64,000 nt of DNA from Leucobacter sp. OLIS6 (GCF_002752355.1 NZ_MRAV01000013.1:62001-126000), one strand, 5' to 3'. Shown: positions 1-9,264, counted from the first letter of the stretch. Notes: generated by a model from the letters alone, not told the origin. Numbers and translations are program-made.

Positions 1-1938
1 GGCGCGCTCGCGCCGCTGAGCCCCATCGGCGAGCTCTGGCGGAACACCTTCATGCACGAGGGCGTGCCGGCCGATCCCTTCGCGTGGGTGCTCGCCGTGC
101 TCGGCAGCCTGACCTTCTGGAACCCCTCGCACATCGTGGTGCTCATGTTCATCGCCGCGATCCCGCTCTCGGCGCTCGGCGGTTGGGTCTGGGGCGCGCA
201 GCTCACCGAATCCCGCGCCGGACGCGTGCTCCTCGGCCTCGGCTGGGCGCTCAGCCCCGTGCTGCTCGGCTCGCTCTCCTCCGGCCGCCTGCCGACCCTG
301 ATCCTCGCGGTGGCGCTGCCCTGGCTGCTGCTCGCGGCCTCCCGGTGCCGGGAATCGTGGAGCTGGGCCGGGACCGCCTCGCTCCTGGCGGCGGTGGTGC
401 TCGCCTGCGCGCCCGTGCTCATCCCCGCGGCGCTGCTGCTGCTGATCGTCGGACTCTGCACTTCGCTGCGCGGGATCGCCCGGGTCCTCTCGACCGCGAT
501 CGCACCGGTCGTGCTCTTCGCGCCGAAGGCGATCGCCGCTTTCGCAGCAGGCCGCCCGATCGACCTGCTGCTCGATCCCGGGATCACCCCGGCCTATCAG
601 CCGGGCAACACCTGGCACCTCATGCTCGGATTCCCGGCGTTCGGCCTCGAAGGCTGGTCGGGCATCTTCGACGCGATGGGGCTCGGGGGCGCGCCGGCGA
701 CCCTGCTCGTCGGCGTGCTGCTCGCCCCGATCGCGCTGCTCGCCGTACTGGGACTTCTCACGGGACGCATCGCGGTCACGCTGCTGCTCGCGCTGGCCGG
801 CGCCCTGGGGTTCCTCACCGCGATCGGTGCGGCGCAGCTGCACCTGCTGGTCGAGGGGCCCGACAGCGTGGCGCTCTGGACCGGATCCGGGGTCGCCCTC
901 TACTGGCTCTCGGTCCTGGGCCTCGCGGCGGTGGGCTGCAGCGTGCTGCGTCGCGCCGCCGGTCCGCTCGTCGCCGTCGCGCTCGTCGCGGCGCTGCTGG
1001 CCGTCGCTCCGCTCGCCGTCCGACTCGTGACCGACCAGACCGGGCTCCGCTCGGCCGACGCGCAGATGCCGGCCATCGTGCAGGCCGCGGGCGCCACCGA
1101 CCCCGAGATCCGCACGCTCGTGCTCACCGCGACCGGACCCCAAGAGGTCCGCGCCGAGCTCGTCACCGGAACGGGCGTGCGGCTCGACCAGGTCCGCACC
1201 GCGGAGCGCGCTCCGAGCCTGACCGCCGAGGACCGCGTCCTCGGTCGCCTCGTCGGAGGGCTCGCCAGCACGGGCGGCCCCGATCTGCGCGGAGATTTCG
1301 CGAAGGAGCGCATCGGCTTCGTGCTGCTCGCCGCGGGCGGCGACGACGGCGAGCGCGGCCTGCTGCAGTCGGCGTTCGACCAGCAGACCACGCTCTCGAG
1401 CGCGGGTCAGACGGCGCACGGACTGCTCTGGCGGGTCGAGGGCCAGGCCGCCTCGGACGGCGGCGATTCGCACTCCGACGGCAAGCTCACGGGCACCTCG
1501 CTGAGCGCGACCACCATCTGGTGGGCGCAGGCGATCGTGCTGCTGGCGATGCTGCTGCTCGCTCTGCCGACCGGTGAGGTGGTCGACCGCCCCGAGCGCC
1601 GCAAGAAGCCCAAGCGCCGCCGCGGGGACGAGCCCGGGACCGGGCCGAGCCTCGCCGTGACGCCCGAGGCGAGCGCTCCCGAGCCGGCGGAGGCTCCGGA
1701 TCCCGGCGTCGATGCGATGCCCGAGATCCAGCCGCCGGTGCAGCCGGAGCCGGATTCCGCGCCGGAGCCGGTACCCGTGTCCGAGCCTGAGCCTGCGCCT
1801 GCGGCGGAATCGGCTCCCGGGACCGAGCCGGATCCTGAGCCGGAGACCGGGCCCTCGGACGATCCCGAGCCCGCTGCGGCGGTCGGCGCGGAGGCGGACG
1901 CGGAACACGAAGACGGACCCGAGGAGCAGAAGCGATGA
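1..1938 (+). CDS. C-terminal part of a large polytopic membrane protein, probably a family 2-type glycosyltransferase (partial)
   Basis: The reading frame is open from base 1, so the 5' end lies outside the window; the first in-frame ATG at 52 is probably internal. What is visible is a series of hydrophobic Leu/Ala/Val-rich membrane helices (about the first 330 residues), an extracytoplasmic segment, one more helix (around nt 1510-1570), a basic stretch and a cytoplasmic Pro/Glu-rich tail of about 110 residues. In actinobacteria a long glycosyltransferase with a multi-helix C-terminal domain usually sits directly upstream of DUF5719, and that context is the main reason for the call. The catalytic GT2 domain would be off-window, so function is inferred. 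It overlaps the next gene by 4 bases (ATGA), suggesting translational coupling. Confidence 0.6.
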   Translation, partial: GALAPLSPIGELWRNTFMHEGVPADPFAWVLAVLGSLTFWNPSHIVVLMFIAAIPLSALGGWVWGAQLTESRAGRVLLGLGWALSPVLLGSLSSGRLPTLILAVALPWLLLAASRCRESWSWAGTASLLAAVVLACAPVLIPAALLLLIVGLCTSLRGIARVLSTAIAPVVLFAPKAIAAFAAGRPIDLLLDPGITPAYQPGNTWHLMLGFPAFGLEGWSGIFDAMGLGGAPATLLVGVLLAPIALLAVLGLLTGRIAVTLLLALAGALGFLTAIGAAQLHLLVEGPDSVALWTGSGVALYWLSVLGLAAVGCSVLRRAAGPLVAVALVAALLAVAPLAVRLVTDQTGLRSADAQMPAIVQAAGATDPEIRTLVLTATGPQEVRAELVTGTGVRLDQVRTAERAPSLTAEDRVLGRLVGGLASTGGPDLRGDFAKERIGFVLLAAGGDDGERGLLQSAFDQQTTLSSAGQTAHGLLWRVEGQAASDGGDSHSDGKLTGTSLSATTIWWAQAIVLLAMLLLALPTGEVVDRPERRKKPKRRRGDEPGTGPSLAVTPEASAPEPAEAPDPGVDAMPEIQPPVQPEPDSAPEPVPVSEPEPAPAAESAPGTEPDPEPETGPSDDPEPAAAVGAEADAEHEDGPEEQKR

Positions 1939-3335
1939 ACAACGCCCAGCGCGCCCTGCGCGGCGGACTCCGCGCGGCGACCGGTCTGATCGTGCTCGGC
2001 GCTGCGGCGGCGGGTACCGTGCTCGTCACCTCCGCGTCGCTCCCCACGGTGCGAAACGCTCCGCTCTCCGTCACCGCGAGCACGCAGGCGGACGCCGTGC
2101 GCTCGATCGTGTGCGCGGGATCGTTCGCCGAGCTCGGCGCGAACCCGCGGACCCCCGATGCCGCGGTCCCGACCGGCACCGCCGCCGTGACGCAGGTCGG
2201 TTCGACGGACGAGAAATCCGAACTGAAGCGCGACGTGCCCGGCGGCACGGCCCCCATGGTGCTGCGCGCGTCGGGCGCCAACCCGCTGGGAGCCGCGCAG
2301 ACCCAGACGCTCGACACCGCCACGCTGCGCGGCCTCACCGCGACCGCGTGCGTCGAGCCGGCCAACGAGCAGTGGCTCGTCGGCGGGTCGACGGCGCTCG
2401 GGTCGAGTTCGACGGTCACCGTCGGCAACCCGAACACGGTTCCCGCCACCGTCAAGTTCAGCCTGTTCGATACCGCGGGCGAGGTCGCCTCGTCGCAGAC
2501 CGTGGGCGTGCTGGTGCCGCCCGGCGCCGAGCGCACGGTCGCCCTCAACGGCTTCGCGCCCGGCCGGGACGGCCTTGCGGTCCGGGTGGAGAGCACCGGC
2601 GCTTCGGTGACCGCGGCGCTCGGGCTCTCCCAGACCGAGCAGCTCTCGCCCAAGGTCGCCGACATCGAGACTCGGCAGCTCGCACCGAGCACCCGGCTCG
2701 TGATCCCCGGGCCGACGAACATCTCGGGCGAGGACATGCACGGCGACGGCGACGGCGGCAGCGCGGGGGACTCCTCCGGCATGGTCGTGCGCGTCCTCGC
2801 CCCCGGACGCGACGGCGGCACCGCGACCGTCCGCGCGCTTCGTCCCAAGGGCGGAGCGGTCGAGCTCGGGACGGTCAAGCTGAAGGCCGGTGCGCTCGGG
2901 CAGCTGAAGGTCGCCAAGTGGCCGGCGGACGCGACCGCAGTGGTCGTCACCTCGGACGTTCCGGTGGTCGGCGGGGTGCTGGGCACCGCTTCGGCCGGGG
3001 GATTCTCGGACGGCGGCTGGTTCGCGCCGGCCCCAGAGGTCGCCGCCGGAACCACGGTCGCGGTTCCGATCGTCGCCGACGGGCAGCTCGTCATCGCGAA
3101 CGACGGCGATTCGACGGCCACCGTGTCGCTCGGTCAGGGAGACGGCAAGCAGACCTCGACGGTCTCGGTTCCCGCCGGAGCCGCGGTGATCGCGCGGGCG
3201 CCGAAGAACGCCCAGCTGATCAGCGATCAGCCGGTGTCCGCCGGAGTCCGCGTGGTGAAGGGCTCGGGGATCGCGGGCTACCCGATCATGCCCGGCGAGG
3301 TGCGGGCGCGCACGATCACGGTCTTCACCGACTGA
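1935..3335 (+). CDS. DUF5719 family secreted/membrane-anchored protein
   Basis: 466 residues. The N-terminus has basic residues followed by one hydrophobic helix (about residues 14-37), then an extracytoplasmic Ala/Gly/Val/Thr-rich beta-type region. No catalytic motif is visible. Position between the large membrane glycosyltransferase-like gene (4-base overlap) and the DUF3499/mtrAB block is the usual place of DUF5719 proteins in actinobacteria, which are thought to be cell-envelope proteins of unknown function. It ends convergently on the DUF3499 gene with an 11-base overlap of the two 3' ends. Confidence 0.75.
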   Translation: MNNAQRALRGGLRAATGLIVLGAAAAGTVLVTSASLPTVRNAPLSVTASTQADAVRSIVCAGSFAELGANPRTPDAAVPTGTAAVTQVGSTDEKSELKRDVPGGTAPMVLRASGANPLGAAQTQTLDTATLRGLTATACVEPANEQWLVGGSTALGSSSTVTVGNPNTVPATVKFSLFDTAGEVASSQTVGVLVPPGAERTVALNGFAPGRDGLAVRVESTGASVTAALGLSQTEQLSPKVADIETRQLAPSTRLVIPGPTNISGEDMHGDGDGGSAGDSSGMVVRVLAPGRDGGTATVRALRPKGGAVELGTVKLKAGALGQLKVAKWPADATAVVVTSDVPVVGGVLGTASAGGFSDGGWFAPAPEVAAGTTVAVPIVADGQLVIANDGDSTATVSLGQGDGKQTSTVSVPAGAAVIARAPKNAQLISDQPVSAGVRVVKGSGIAGYPIMPGEVRARTITVFTD

Positions 3336-3624
3336 GCTCCTGCGGCTCGCGTCCGGGATCGTGACGCACGAGCGTCCAGCCCGCGGGCGGGGAGAGGCGG
3401 TCCCGGTGCCTGGCGCAGAGATCGAGCGCGGGAGGTGTGCGCTCAGGGCTCAGCGGACCGACGGCCATGACGCTGCCGCTGTAATCGGCCGTCAGCGTCG
3501 CGACCGCGGGCGCGCCGCATGCGACGCGTGCGCAGAGCCGGTCGCCCGGGCCGGGCTCGCGCGACGGGGTACCGCCTTCGGTGTTCGAATCGGGGGTCTC
3601 TTCGCTGGGAGCTGCGCTACTCAT
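3325..3624 (-). CDS. DUF3499 family small zinc-ribbon-like protein
   Basis: 99 residues. After a polar N-terminal extension (1-28) comes the family core: C31 and C36, the stretch PAVATLTADYSG, a Gly-Pro-Leu turn, then C70-x2-H and a C-terminal GWTLVRHD segment. The Cys/His spacing looks like a small metal-binding ribbon. DUF3499 genes are nearly always next to the zincin-like gene and mtrA in actinobacteria; function is unknown. I chose the ATG at 3624 because a GGAG and a -10-like TACGCT lie immediately upstream on the minus strand and the next gene starts divergently 50 bases away. Longer in-frame extensions to 4503 run antisense to real genes. Confidence 0.8.
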   Translation of the reverse strand: MSSAAPSEETPDSNTEGGTPSREPGPGDRLCARVACGAPAVATLTADYSGSVMAVGPLSPERTPPALDLCARHRDRLSPPAGWTLVRHDPGREPQELSR

Positions 3625-3674
3625 CGTCTCCAGCGTAGGCTCGGATCCTCGGAACGGTGGCCTAGACTGGCGGC
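3625..3674. promoter_or_regulatory. Divergent promoters for DUF3499 and the zincin-like gene
   Basis: On the plus strand a TAGACT hexamer (3663-3668) lies 6 bases before the ATG at 3675. On the minus strand TACGCT (3637-3632) lies 7 bases before the ATG at 3624. Such spacing of a -10 box to a start codon implies leaderless or near-leaderless mRNAs, common in actinobacteria. The -35 regions are poor. Inference from spacing only. Confidence 0.4.
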
Positions 3675-4142
3675 ATGTTCGGGCGCTCACGATCCGGCCG
3701 GGAGCGGCCTTCTCAGCCGGTCCCGGTGCGGGGCTCTGCCGCGGGCCGCCACCGCCACGGCCGCCGCCCCATCCGGTCGTCCCTGACCGGCCCCTCGCTC
3801 CCAGACCCCGACGCGCGGGTCGTCCGCTTCGAGATCGATGCGCGCGCCGCCCTCGAGGTGCTGCAGGCCGCGTTCCCCGACGAGCTCCGAGGCGTGCGCT
3901 TCGCCTACGCCACCGCTCCGAGCGGCCAGGGCGACAGCGAGCATCCCCAGTTCTACGCGATCGATCGGCGAGCCCGGTCCATCGTGCTGTTCCGCATGCC
4001 GATCCAGCGCGCGCGGGGCCTGCACATCGACGACGAGGAGCACCGCGCACTGTTCGTCGGGCGCTGCGTCTACCTCGCCGTGTGCGAATACCTGGGGCAG
4101 GATCCGTGGGATCTGCTGCCCGGCCGCTTCGAACATTTCTGA
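3675..4142 (+). CDS. Metallopeptidase-like (zincin family) protein lacking HExxH
   Basis: 155 residues. The order fits the actinobacterial zincin-1/DUF1025-type family found next to mtrA: a basic N-terminus, a conserved RSSLTGPSLP segment, then an alpha/beta domain with a typical IVLFRMPIQ strand and a C-terminal helix CVYLAVCEYLGQDPWDL. In active zincins that helix carries HExxH; here the position reads like VCEYL, so no zinc-binding His pair is present and protease activity is unlikely. The branch of the family seen in this neighbourhood often lacks the motif. The promoter spacing suggests a leaderless mRNA. mtrA follows after 107 bases. Confidence 0.7.
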   Translation: MFGRSRSGRERPSQPVPVRGSAAGRHRHGRRPIRSSLTGPSLPDPDARVVRFEIDARAALEVLQAAFPDELRGVRFAYATAPSGQGDSEHPQFYAIDRRARSIVLFRMPIQRARGLHIDDEEHRALFVGRCVYLAVCEYLGQDPWDLLPGRFEHF

Positions 4143-4237
4143 TCCGGCCCTCAGCGGGGCGGGCCCGGGGGGCCCGGTTTCCGGACACCGGCACGGATTC
4201 CTCGGGAGATATCGGCGAAACCGCATCGCCGACCAGA

Positions 4238-4249
4238 CATAATGGGTGC
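4238..4249 (+). promoter_or_regulatory. Probable mtrA promoter (-10 CATAAT), leaderless start
   Basis: CATAAT at 4238-4243 is the best -10 match in the region and sits 6 bases before the mtrA ATG (4250). No Shine-Dalgarno sequence precedes the ATG. Together this suggests transcription starts at or next to the start codon. The -35 element is not obvious. Confidence 0.45.
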
Positions 4250-4933
4250 ATGAGCGCGCGGATTCTGGTGGTTGACGACGACAGGTCGCTGGCTGAGATG
4301 CTCGGCATGGTGCTCGAAGGTGAGGGATTCCTCACCGACCACTCCGCCGACGGTTCCGAAGCCCTCGAAGCCTTCCGGGTCTCGCGACCGGACCTCGTGC
4401 TCCTCGACGTCATGCTGCCCGGCATCGACGGCATCGAGGTGTGCGCGCGGATCCGTGCGGAGTCCGGCGTCCCCATCATCATGCTCACGGCCCGCACCGA
4501 CACGACCGATGTGGTGCGCGGCCTGGAGGCCGGGGCCGACGACTACGTCGTGAAGCCGTTCAACCCGGCGGAGCTGATCGCCCGCATCCGCGCCCGCCTC
4601 CGCGAACCGCAGCAGGAGGCGAACGAGCGTCTGCGCATCGGAGACCTCGACATCGACGTCGCCGCCCACGAGGTGCGTCGCGGCGAGACCGTGATCCCGC
4701 TGACCCCGCTCGAGTTCGATCTGCTCGTCATCCTGGCGCGCAAGCCCCAGCAGGTGTTCACCCGCGAGGTGCTGCTCGAGAAGGTGTGGGGCTACCAGTA
4801 CAAGGCGGACACGCGACTGGTCAACGTGCACGTGCAGCGTCTGCGCGCCAAGATCGAGCAGGATCCCGATCGCCCCGCGATCGTGACCACCGTGCGCGGC
4901 GTGGGGTACCGCGCCGGCATCTCCGACGCCTAG
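4250..4933 (+). CDS. mtrA: DNA-binding response regulator MtrA
   Basis: 227 residues, OmpR/PhoB type. The receiver domain (1-120) keeps the acidic pair D10-D11, phospho-acceptor D53 (in LLDVML), T80 and K102 (VKP). The winged-helix DNA-binding domain (about 130-225) ends in the typical TTVRGVGYR. The next two genes are its kinase mtrB and the lipoprotein lpqB, which is the conserved actinobacterial operon controlling cell-wall metabolism and division. I chose the ATG at 4250, which gives the standard MtrA length; the frame is open further upstream but those codons overlap the preceding gene. Confidence 0.95.
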   Translation: MSARILVVDDDRSLAEMLGMVLEGEGFLTDHSADGSEALEAFRVSRPDLVLLDVMLPGIDGIEVCARIRAESGVPIIMLTARTDTTDVVRGLEAGADDYVVKPFNPAELIARIRARLREPQQEANERLRIGDLDIDVAAHEVRRGETVIPLTPLEFDLLVILARKPQQVFTREVLLEKVWGYQYKADTRLVNVHVQRLRAKIEQDPDRPAIVTTVRGVGYRAGISDA

Positions 4934-4942
4934 CGGGTCGAC

Positions 4943-6652
4943 ATGGCGGGAGGACGCACAGCGCTCGGGCGGTGGCTGCGACGCGCGCGCATCCGCTGGA
5001 TCCGGGCCAGCCAGCCGGTGCTCGGGCCGTTCCGCGCCCGCTGGCGCCGGTCGCTCCGCTTGCGCACCATGACCTACACGGGTCTCATCACGGGCGTCAT
5101 GATCCTGATCTCGGGGACCTACATCCTGGCGAGCATCGGCGACGACCTCTATTCCTCGCGGCGCGATCAGGTGCTGCAGGACGCCGCGCGGGCGACGCTC
5201 GCCGCGCAGAGCCAGCTCGACGGATCCGACGCCGCCGACCGGAGCGCCCTCTCGTCGCTGGCCAACTCGGTGCGCGCCACGGTGGGCGACACCACCTCGA
5301 GCCAGATGATCTACGTCCGGCGGCAGCCGCACCAGACGCCCCTGGCGGACGCGCCGCTCGACAGCAACACCTCGCCCGACCTCGTCAACGCGATCACCGC
5401 GGAGCTCTCGGACGCGGTGATGTCGCGCAACCAGCCCCAGTACTGGCAAGCGGTCACGCTGCACTCGGCCAGCGGGGAGCCGGTGCCCGGCATCGTGGTC
5501 GCGTCGACGCTGACCTTCCCGTCGGGCACGGGCAACTACGACCTCTTCATCGGGTACAGCCTCGCCGATACGCAGCGCACGCTCGGGTTCATCCAGCGCA
5601 CGCTCGTGCTGACCGCACTGATCCTGATGCTGCTCATCGGCGCGCTCGTCTGGATCATCGCCCGCATCGTGTTCCGACCGATCCGCGCCGCAGCCGATGT
5701 GAGCCGCCGCCTCGCATCGGGCGAGAGCCGAGCACGAATGCCGCTGCAGAACGACGAGCACTTCGACGAGCTGTCGGCGAACTTCAACGACATGGCCGAC
5801 ACGCTGCAGGCCCGCATCGACGAACTCGACCAGGTGTCCGAGATGCAGCAGCGTTTCGTCTCGGACGTCTCGCACGAGCTCCGCACTCCGCTCACGACGA
5901 TCCGGCTCGCCAGCGAGGTGCTGCAGGCGCCGACCGCGGCGCCCGACGGGCCGGAGCTCACGGGTTCGCAGCAGCGCGCGCTCGAGGTGCTGGGAAACCA
6001 GGTCGAGCGCTTCGAGCAGCTGCTCGGCGACCTGCTCGAGATCTCGCGCTACGACGCCGGGCGCATCACCATCGAGACCGAGCCGACGAACCTCGTGTCG
6101 CTCACCCGCGAGGTCGTCGACGGCCTGCAGTCCCTCTCGCACGGACTCATCGAGGTCCGCGCGATCGGTGGCTACAGCCCGATCGAGGTCGACCCGCGGC
6201 GCATCCGGCGGATCGTGTCGAACCTCGTGGGCAACGCGATCGAGCACGGCGAGCGGAAGGCGATCGTGGTCACGATCGATTCCAACGCGGCGGCTGTCGC
6301 GATCTCGGTGCGCGACTGGGGCATCGGGATGAACACCGAGGATGTGGCGCACGCGTTCGACCGCTTCTGGCGCGCGGACCCCTCGCGCAAGCGCACGCTC
6401 GGCGGAACCGGCCTCGGCCTGGCGATCGCCCGGGAGGACGCCGCGGTGCACGGCGGGTTGCTGGAGGCGTGGTCGCGACCCGGTGAGGGATCGAACTTCC
6501 GGCTCACCCTGCCGAGGCGCGAGGGGACGGCGAGCTTCGTGTCGCCGATCCCGCTCGTGCCCGACGACGTGGTGCCCGACGCCGGCGACCCCCAAGCCAC
6601 CGGGGGCTGGTTGCGGAGGCCGAAGCGACGCGTGAAGAAGGAGGGGCGATGA
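4943..6652 (+). CDS. mtrB: Sensor histidine kinase MtrB
   Basis: 569 residues. Order: a basic cytoplasmic N-terminus; first membrane helix (about 44-65); an extracytoplasmic sensor region; second helix (about 213-238); a HAMP linker; the HisKA dimerisation helix with phospho-acceptor H311 in SDVSHELRTPL; and an ATPase domain with an N box (NLVGNAIEHG), G1 box (DWGIGM) and G2 box (GGTGLGLAI). It phosphorylates MtrA, encoded 9 bases upstream. The stop overlaps the lpqB ATG (ATGA), so the three genes form one operon. The basic, non-conserved tail after the G2 box is about 60 residues. Confidence 0.95.
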   Translation: MAGGRTALGRWLRRARIRWIRASQPVLGPFRARWRRSLRLRTMTYTGLITGVMILISGTYILASIGDDLYSSRRDQVLQDAARATLAAQSQLDGSDAADRSALSSLANSVRATVGDTTSSQMIYVRRQPHQTPLADAPLDSNTSPDLVNAITAELSDAVMSRNQPQYWQAVTLHSASGEPVPGIVVASTLTFPSGTGNYDLFIGYSLADTQRTLGFIQRTLVLTALILMLLIGALVWIIARIVFRPIRAAADVSRRLASGESRARMPLQNDEHFDELSANFNDMADTLQARIDELDQVSEMQQRFVSDVSHELRTPLTTIRLASEVLQAPTAAPDGPELTGSQQRALEVLGNQVERFEQLLGDLLEISRYDAGRITIETEPTNLVSLTREVVDGLQSLSHGLIEVRAIGGYSPIEVDPRRIRRIVSNLVGNAIEHGERKAIVVTIDSNAAAVAISVRDWGIGMNTEDVAHAFDRFWRADPSRKRTLGGTGLGLAIAREDAAVHGGLLEAWSRPGEGSNFRLTLPRREGTASFVSPIPLVPDDVVPDAGDPQATGGWLRRPKRRVKKEGR

Positions 6653-8337
6653 CGGGGCGGATCCGGAACGTCGGGCGCATGGTCGGAATCGCGGCGATCG
6701 CCGCGAGCGCGCTGCTGCTCGCGGCCTGCAACGCGATCCCTCAGTCGGGGCCGGTCAACGTCGGTCTCTCGGACCTGACGAAGGGCGATCAGCTGGTCTC
6801 GTATTCTCCGCCGGGACCGGCGAAGGGCGCGAGCCAGAAGGACGTCGTGATCGGCTTCGTCAACGCCGCCTCGTCGAGTCAGGACGACTACCGGGTGGCG
6901 CGCGAATTCCTCACGCCCGAGTACTCCAGTCAGTGGGATCCTTCCACGGGGGTGTTCGTCTACGAGGGCGCCCGGCCCTACCGTTCCGAGGAGGACGACG
7001 TCGCCGTGCTCTCGCTGCCGGGTATCGCGACCGTCGATGAGCGCGGCGTGCTCACTCCGTCGCGACCGGGTGCGACGAGCGACGTGCGCTTCGAACTCGC
7101 CAAGGTCGACGGGCAGTGGCGCATCGCCTCCGCTCCGGCGGGCGTGATCCTCGACCGCAACGTGTTCCGGACGGTGTGGGCGCCGCGCGATATCTCGTTC
7201 CTCTCACCCGACGACCGGCTCATCACCGAGACCCGGTGGTTCCTGAACGGTCCGGGCATGGCGACCCAGGTCGTGAACGCGCTGCTCGGCGGTCCGTCGG
7301 AGGAACTGCGCGGGGCGATCCGCACGGCCTTCCCGGAGGGAACCGGCCTCGTCGCGAACTCGGTCACCGTGCTCGACGGCACGGCGAAGATCGACCTGAC
7401 GGGTCAGGCCGCCTCCGCGGACCACGGCGCCCGCCAGCTGATCCTCCGCCAGCTCGCCGCGAGCCTGCAGTCGGTGCAGGGGGTGAACCGTTTCGACCTC
7501 TCGATCAACGGCTCGCTGATCGAGAGCTCCGCCGTGGGCTGGAGCGACGGGGGCACCCCGACCGCCGATCCGCGCAACACGCTCGTGCTGTCCCACGGAA
7601 CCTTCGGCAGTCTGCTGGCGGGCAAGGTCGAGGCGCTGCCGAAACTCGGATCGCGTATCGCCGAGCTGCGTCCCGACGCGGTCACGGTCGCAGTCGACCG
7701 CAGCTCGGCCGTGGTGCGGTCCGGCGGAACTCTGACCTGGACGGACGGCGCTCAGGAGATCGAGATCCCGACGTCCGGTTCGCAGCCGCTCGACCCGTCG
7801 ATCGACCGCTTCGGCTACGTCTGGAGCAGCGCGAAGGGGGTCGGAGGATCGATCATCGCGGTCAAGCCGGGCGAGGACCCGATCACCCTCGCCGTGCCCT
7901 GGGCCGCCGGGCTGCGGCCGGTCGGGATCCGGATCTCGCCCGACGGGGTCCGGCTCGCGATGCTGCTGGCCGACGGCGACGGCAGCACGGTGCGGGTCAG
8001 CGGGATCGTTCGCGACGCCCACGGGAAGCCGAGCGCGATCACCGCGCAGGGGCCCGAGCAGATGTGGGCCACCGGTGCACCCCTCGACCTGGATTGGAGC
8101 GACGCGCAGCACTTCGCGGTGCTGACGCGGGTCGGCGAGGCCGGGAAGGTGACGATCGGTGCGCCGAGGCAGTTCTCCGCCGAGTCCGGATCGGTCGCCG
8201 GCGCGACCCGGTTGAGCGGCGGCGGCAGCAAGGCGTTCCTGCGCGTGCTCAACGCGGACGGGCGGCTCTTCGCCGGTCAGGGGATCGGTTGGCAGCCGCA
8301 GTTCGAGGACGTGCAGGTGCTCGCGAAGGTCGGCTGA
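6649..8337 (+). CDS. lpqB: Lipoprotein LpqB with GerMN domain
   Basis: 562 residues. A lipoprotein signal ends in LLLAAC with the lipidated Cys at position 27. A GerMN-type domain lies roughly at residues 195-300 (LLGGPSEELRGAIRTAFPEG), followed by a beta-rich, propeller-like C-terminal half. In mycobacteria LpqB binds the extracytoplasmic part of MtrB and modulates its signalling; its place as third gene of the operon, with a 4-base overlap, supports the same role here. It acts on the outer face of the membrane. Confidence 0.95.
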   Translation: MTGRIRNVGRMVGIAAIAASALLLAACNAIPQSGPVNVGLSDLTKGDQLVSYSPPGPAKGASQKDVVIGFVNAASSSQDDYRVAREFLTPEYSSQWDPSTGVFVYEGARPYRSEEDDVAVLSLPGIATVDERGVLTPSRPGATSDVRFELAKVDGQWRIASAPAGVILDRNVFRTVWAPRDISFLSPDDRLITETRWFLNGPGMATQVVNALLGGPSEELRGAIRTAFPEGTGLVANSVTVLDGTAKIDLTGQAASADHGARQLILRQLAASLQSVQGVNRFDLSINGSLIESSAVGWSDGGTPTADPRNTLVLSHGTFGSLLAGKVEALPKLGSRIAELRPDAVTVAVDRSSAVVRSGGTLTWTDGAQEIEIPTSGSQPLDPSIDRFGYVWSSAKGVGGSIIAVKPGEDPITLAVPWAAGLRPVGIRISPDGVRLAMLLADGDGSTVRVSGIVRDAHGKPSAITAQGPEQMWATGAPLDLDWSDAQHFAVLTRVGEAGKVTIGAPRQFSAESGSVAGATRLSGGGSKAFLRVLNADGRLFAGQGIGWQPQFEDVQVLAKVG

Positions 8338-8452
8338 ACCCGGACCTCGGGGTCGTCCTCCACCGCGTGCGCGGACGCGTGTTCTGTCCGGATCCCGATC
8401 GCGCGCTGCGTGCGGTGGGAAGCAGGCGTCCCCCGAGCGGAACGCTGGGCGC

Positions 8453-9259
8453 ATGACCTCAGAATTCTCCGTCCGCGCACGATGGAACGCGCTCCTCTCC
8501 GACCTGCTCGCACTGCTCTGGCCGGGCAGCTGCGTCGCCTGCGGCGCACCCGATCGCGTGTGCTGCGAGCCCTGCCTTGCGGAGATCCGCGGACGGGACG
8601 GCGAAGCTCCGCGACCGCTCGAACGTCGGCTCCCGCGCCCGGAGCGAACGGCGCTCGAACTGCGCGCCGCCGGGCGCTACGACGGTGCCCTCCGCGCCGG
8701 GCTCGTCGCCTACAAGCACGCGGGCCGGGTCGGCCTCGCGAAACCGCTCGGTGCCCGGCTCGGCCCGGTGCTCGGCGCGGCGATCGCGGCGGCTCCCGAA
8801 CCGCCGCTCGTCGTGGCGGTGCCCTCGCGACCGGCGCGCGTGCGGGAACGCGGGATCCGGCACCTCGAACCCGTCATCCGCACCGCGCTCCGGCGGTGCC
8901 CGCCTCGTGGCGGGACCGGGCTCGCGCTGCGGGCGCTCCGTACCACGCGCGGACGGCGCAGCCAGGTGGGGCTCGATCGCGCAGCGCGGCGGTGCAATGC
9001 GGCACTGGTCAGGGTTCGGCGGTCCCATGCGGGGCGCGTCCGGGGCCGGGCGGTCGTGCTCGTCGACGACGTCTGCACCAGCGGAGCCACGCTCTCGGCG
9101 GCCGCCGAAGCGCTCGAACGGGCGGGCGCCCGACCGGTTTCCGCGGTTTCGATCTGCGTTGTCGAAGAGAACGCTGAACCGGGTGGCAGCGGGGCCCGCG
9201 GAAGCGGTAGGGTGCCTGAAAGGCGTAACGGTGCGCCAGGCAGAAGGCCACCCGCCTGA
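8453..9259 (+). CDS. ComF family phosphoribosyltransferase-like protein
   Basis: 268 residues. The N-terminal part has a Cys cluster (CVACGAP...CCEPC) that resembles the ComF zinc finger, followed by a phosphoribosyltransferase fold with the PRPP-binding signature VVLVDDVCTSGATL. ComF proteins act in DNA uptake in naturally competent bacteria; in actinobacteria the gene is conserved next to lpqB and hpf with unproven function. No other competence genes are in the window. The last 60 or so residues are low-complexity. It starts 115 bases after lpqB. Confidence 0.85.
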   Translation: MTSEFSVRARWNALLSDLLALLWPGSCVACGAPDRVCCEPCLAEIRGRDGEAPRPLERRLPRPERTALELRAAGRYDGALRAGLVAYKHAGRVGLAKPLGARLGPVLGAAIAAAPEPPLVVAVPSRPARVRERGIRHLEPVIRTALRRCPPRGGTGLALRALRTTRGRRSQVGLDRAARRCNAALVRVRRSHAGRVRGRAVVLVDDVCTSGATLSAAAEALERAGARPVSAVSICVVEENAEPGGSGARGSGRVPERRNGAPGRRPPA

Positions 9260-9264
9260 TCCCT

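Noticed and set aside
4151-6595. Minus-strand open frame antisense to mtrA/mtrB
   Set aside because: Same reason: shadow of conserved genes, no recognisable protein.
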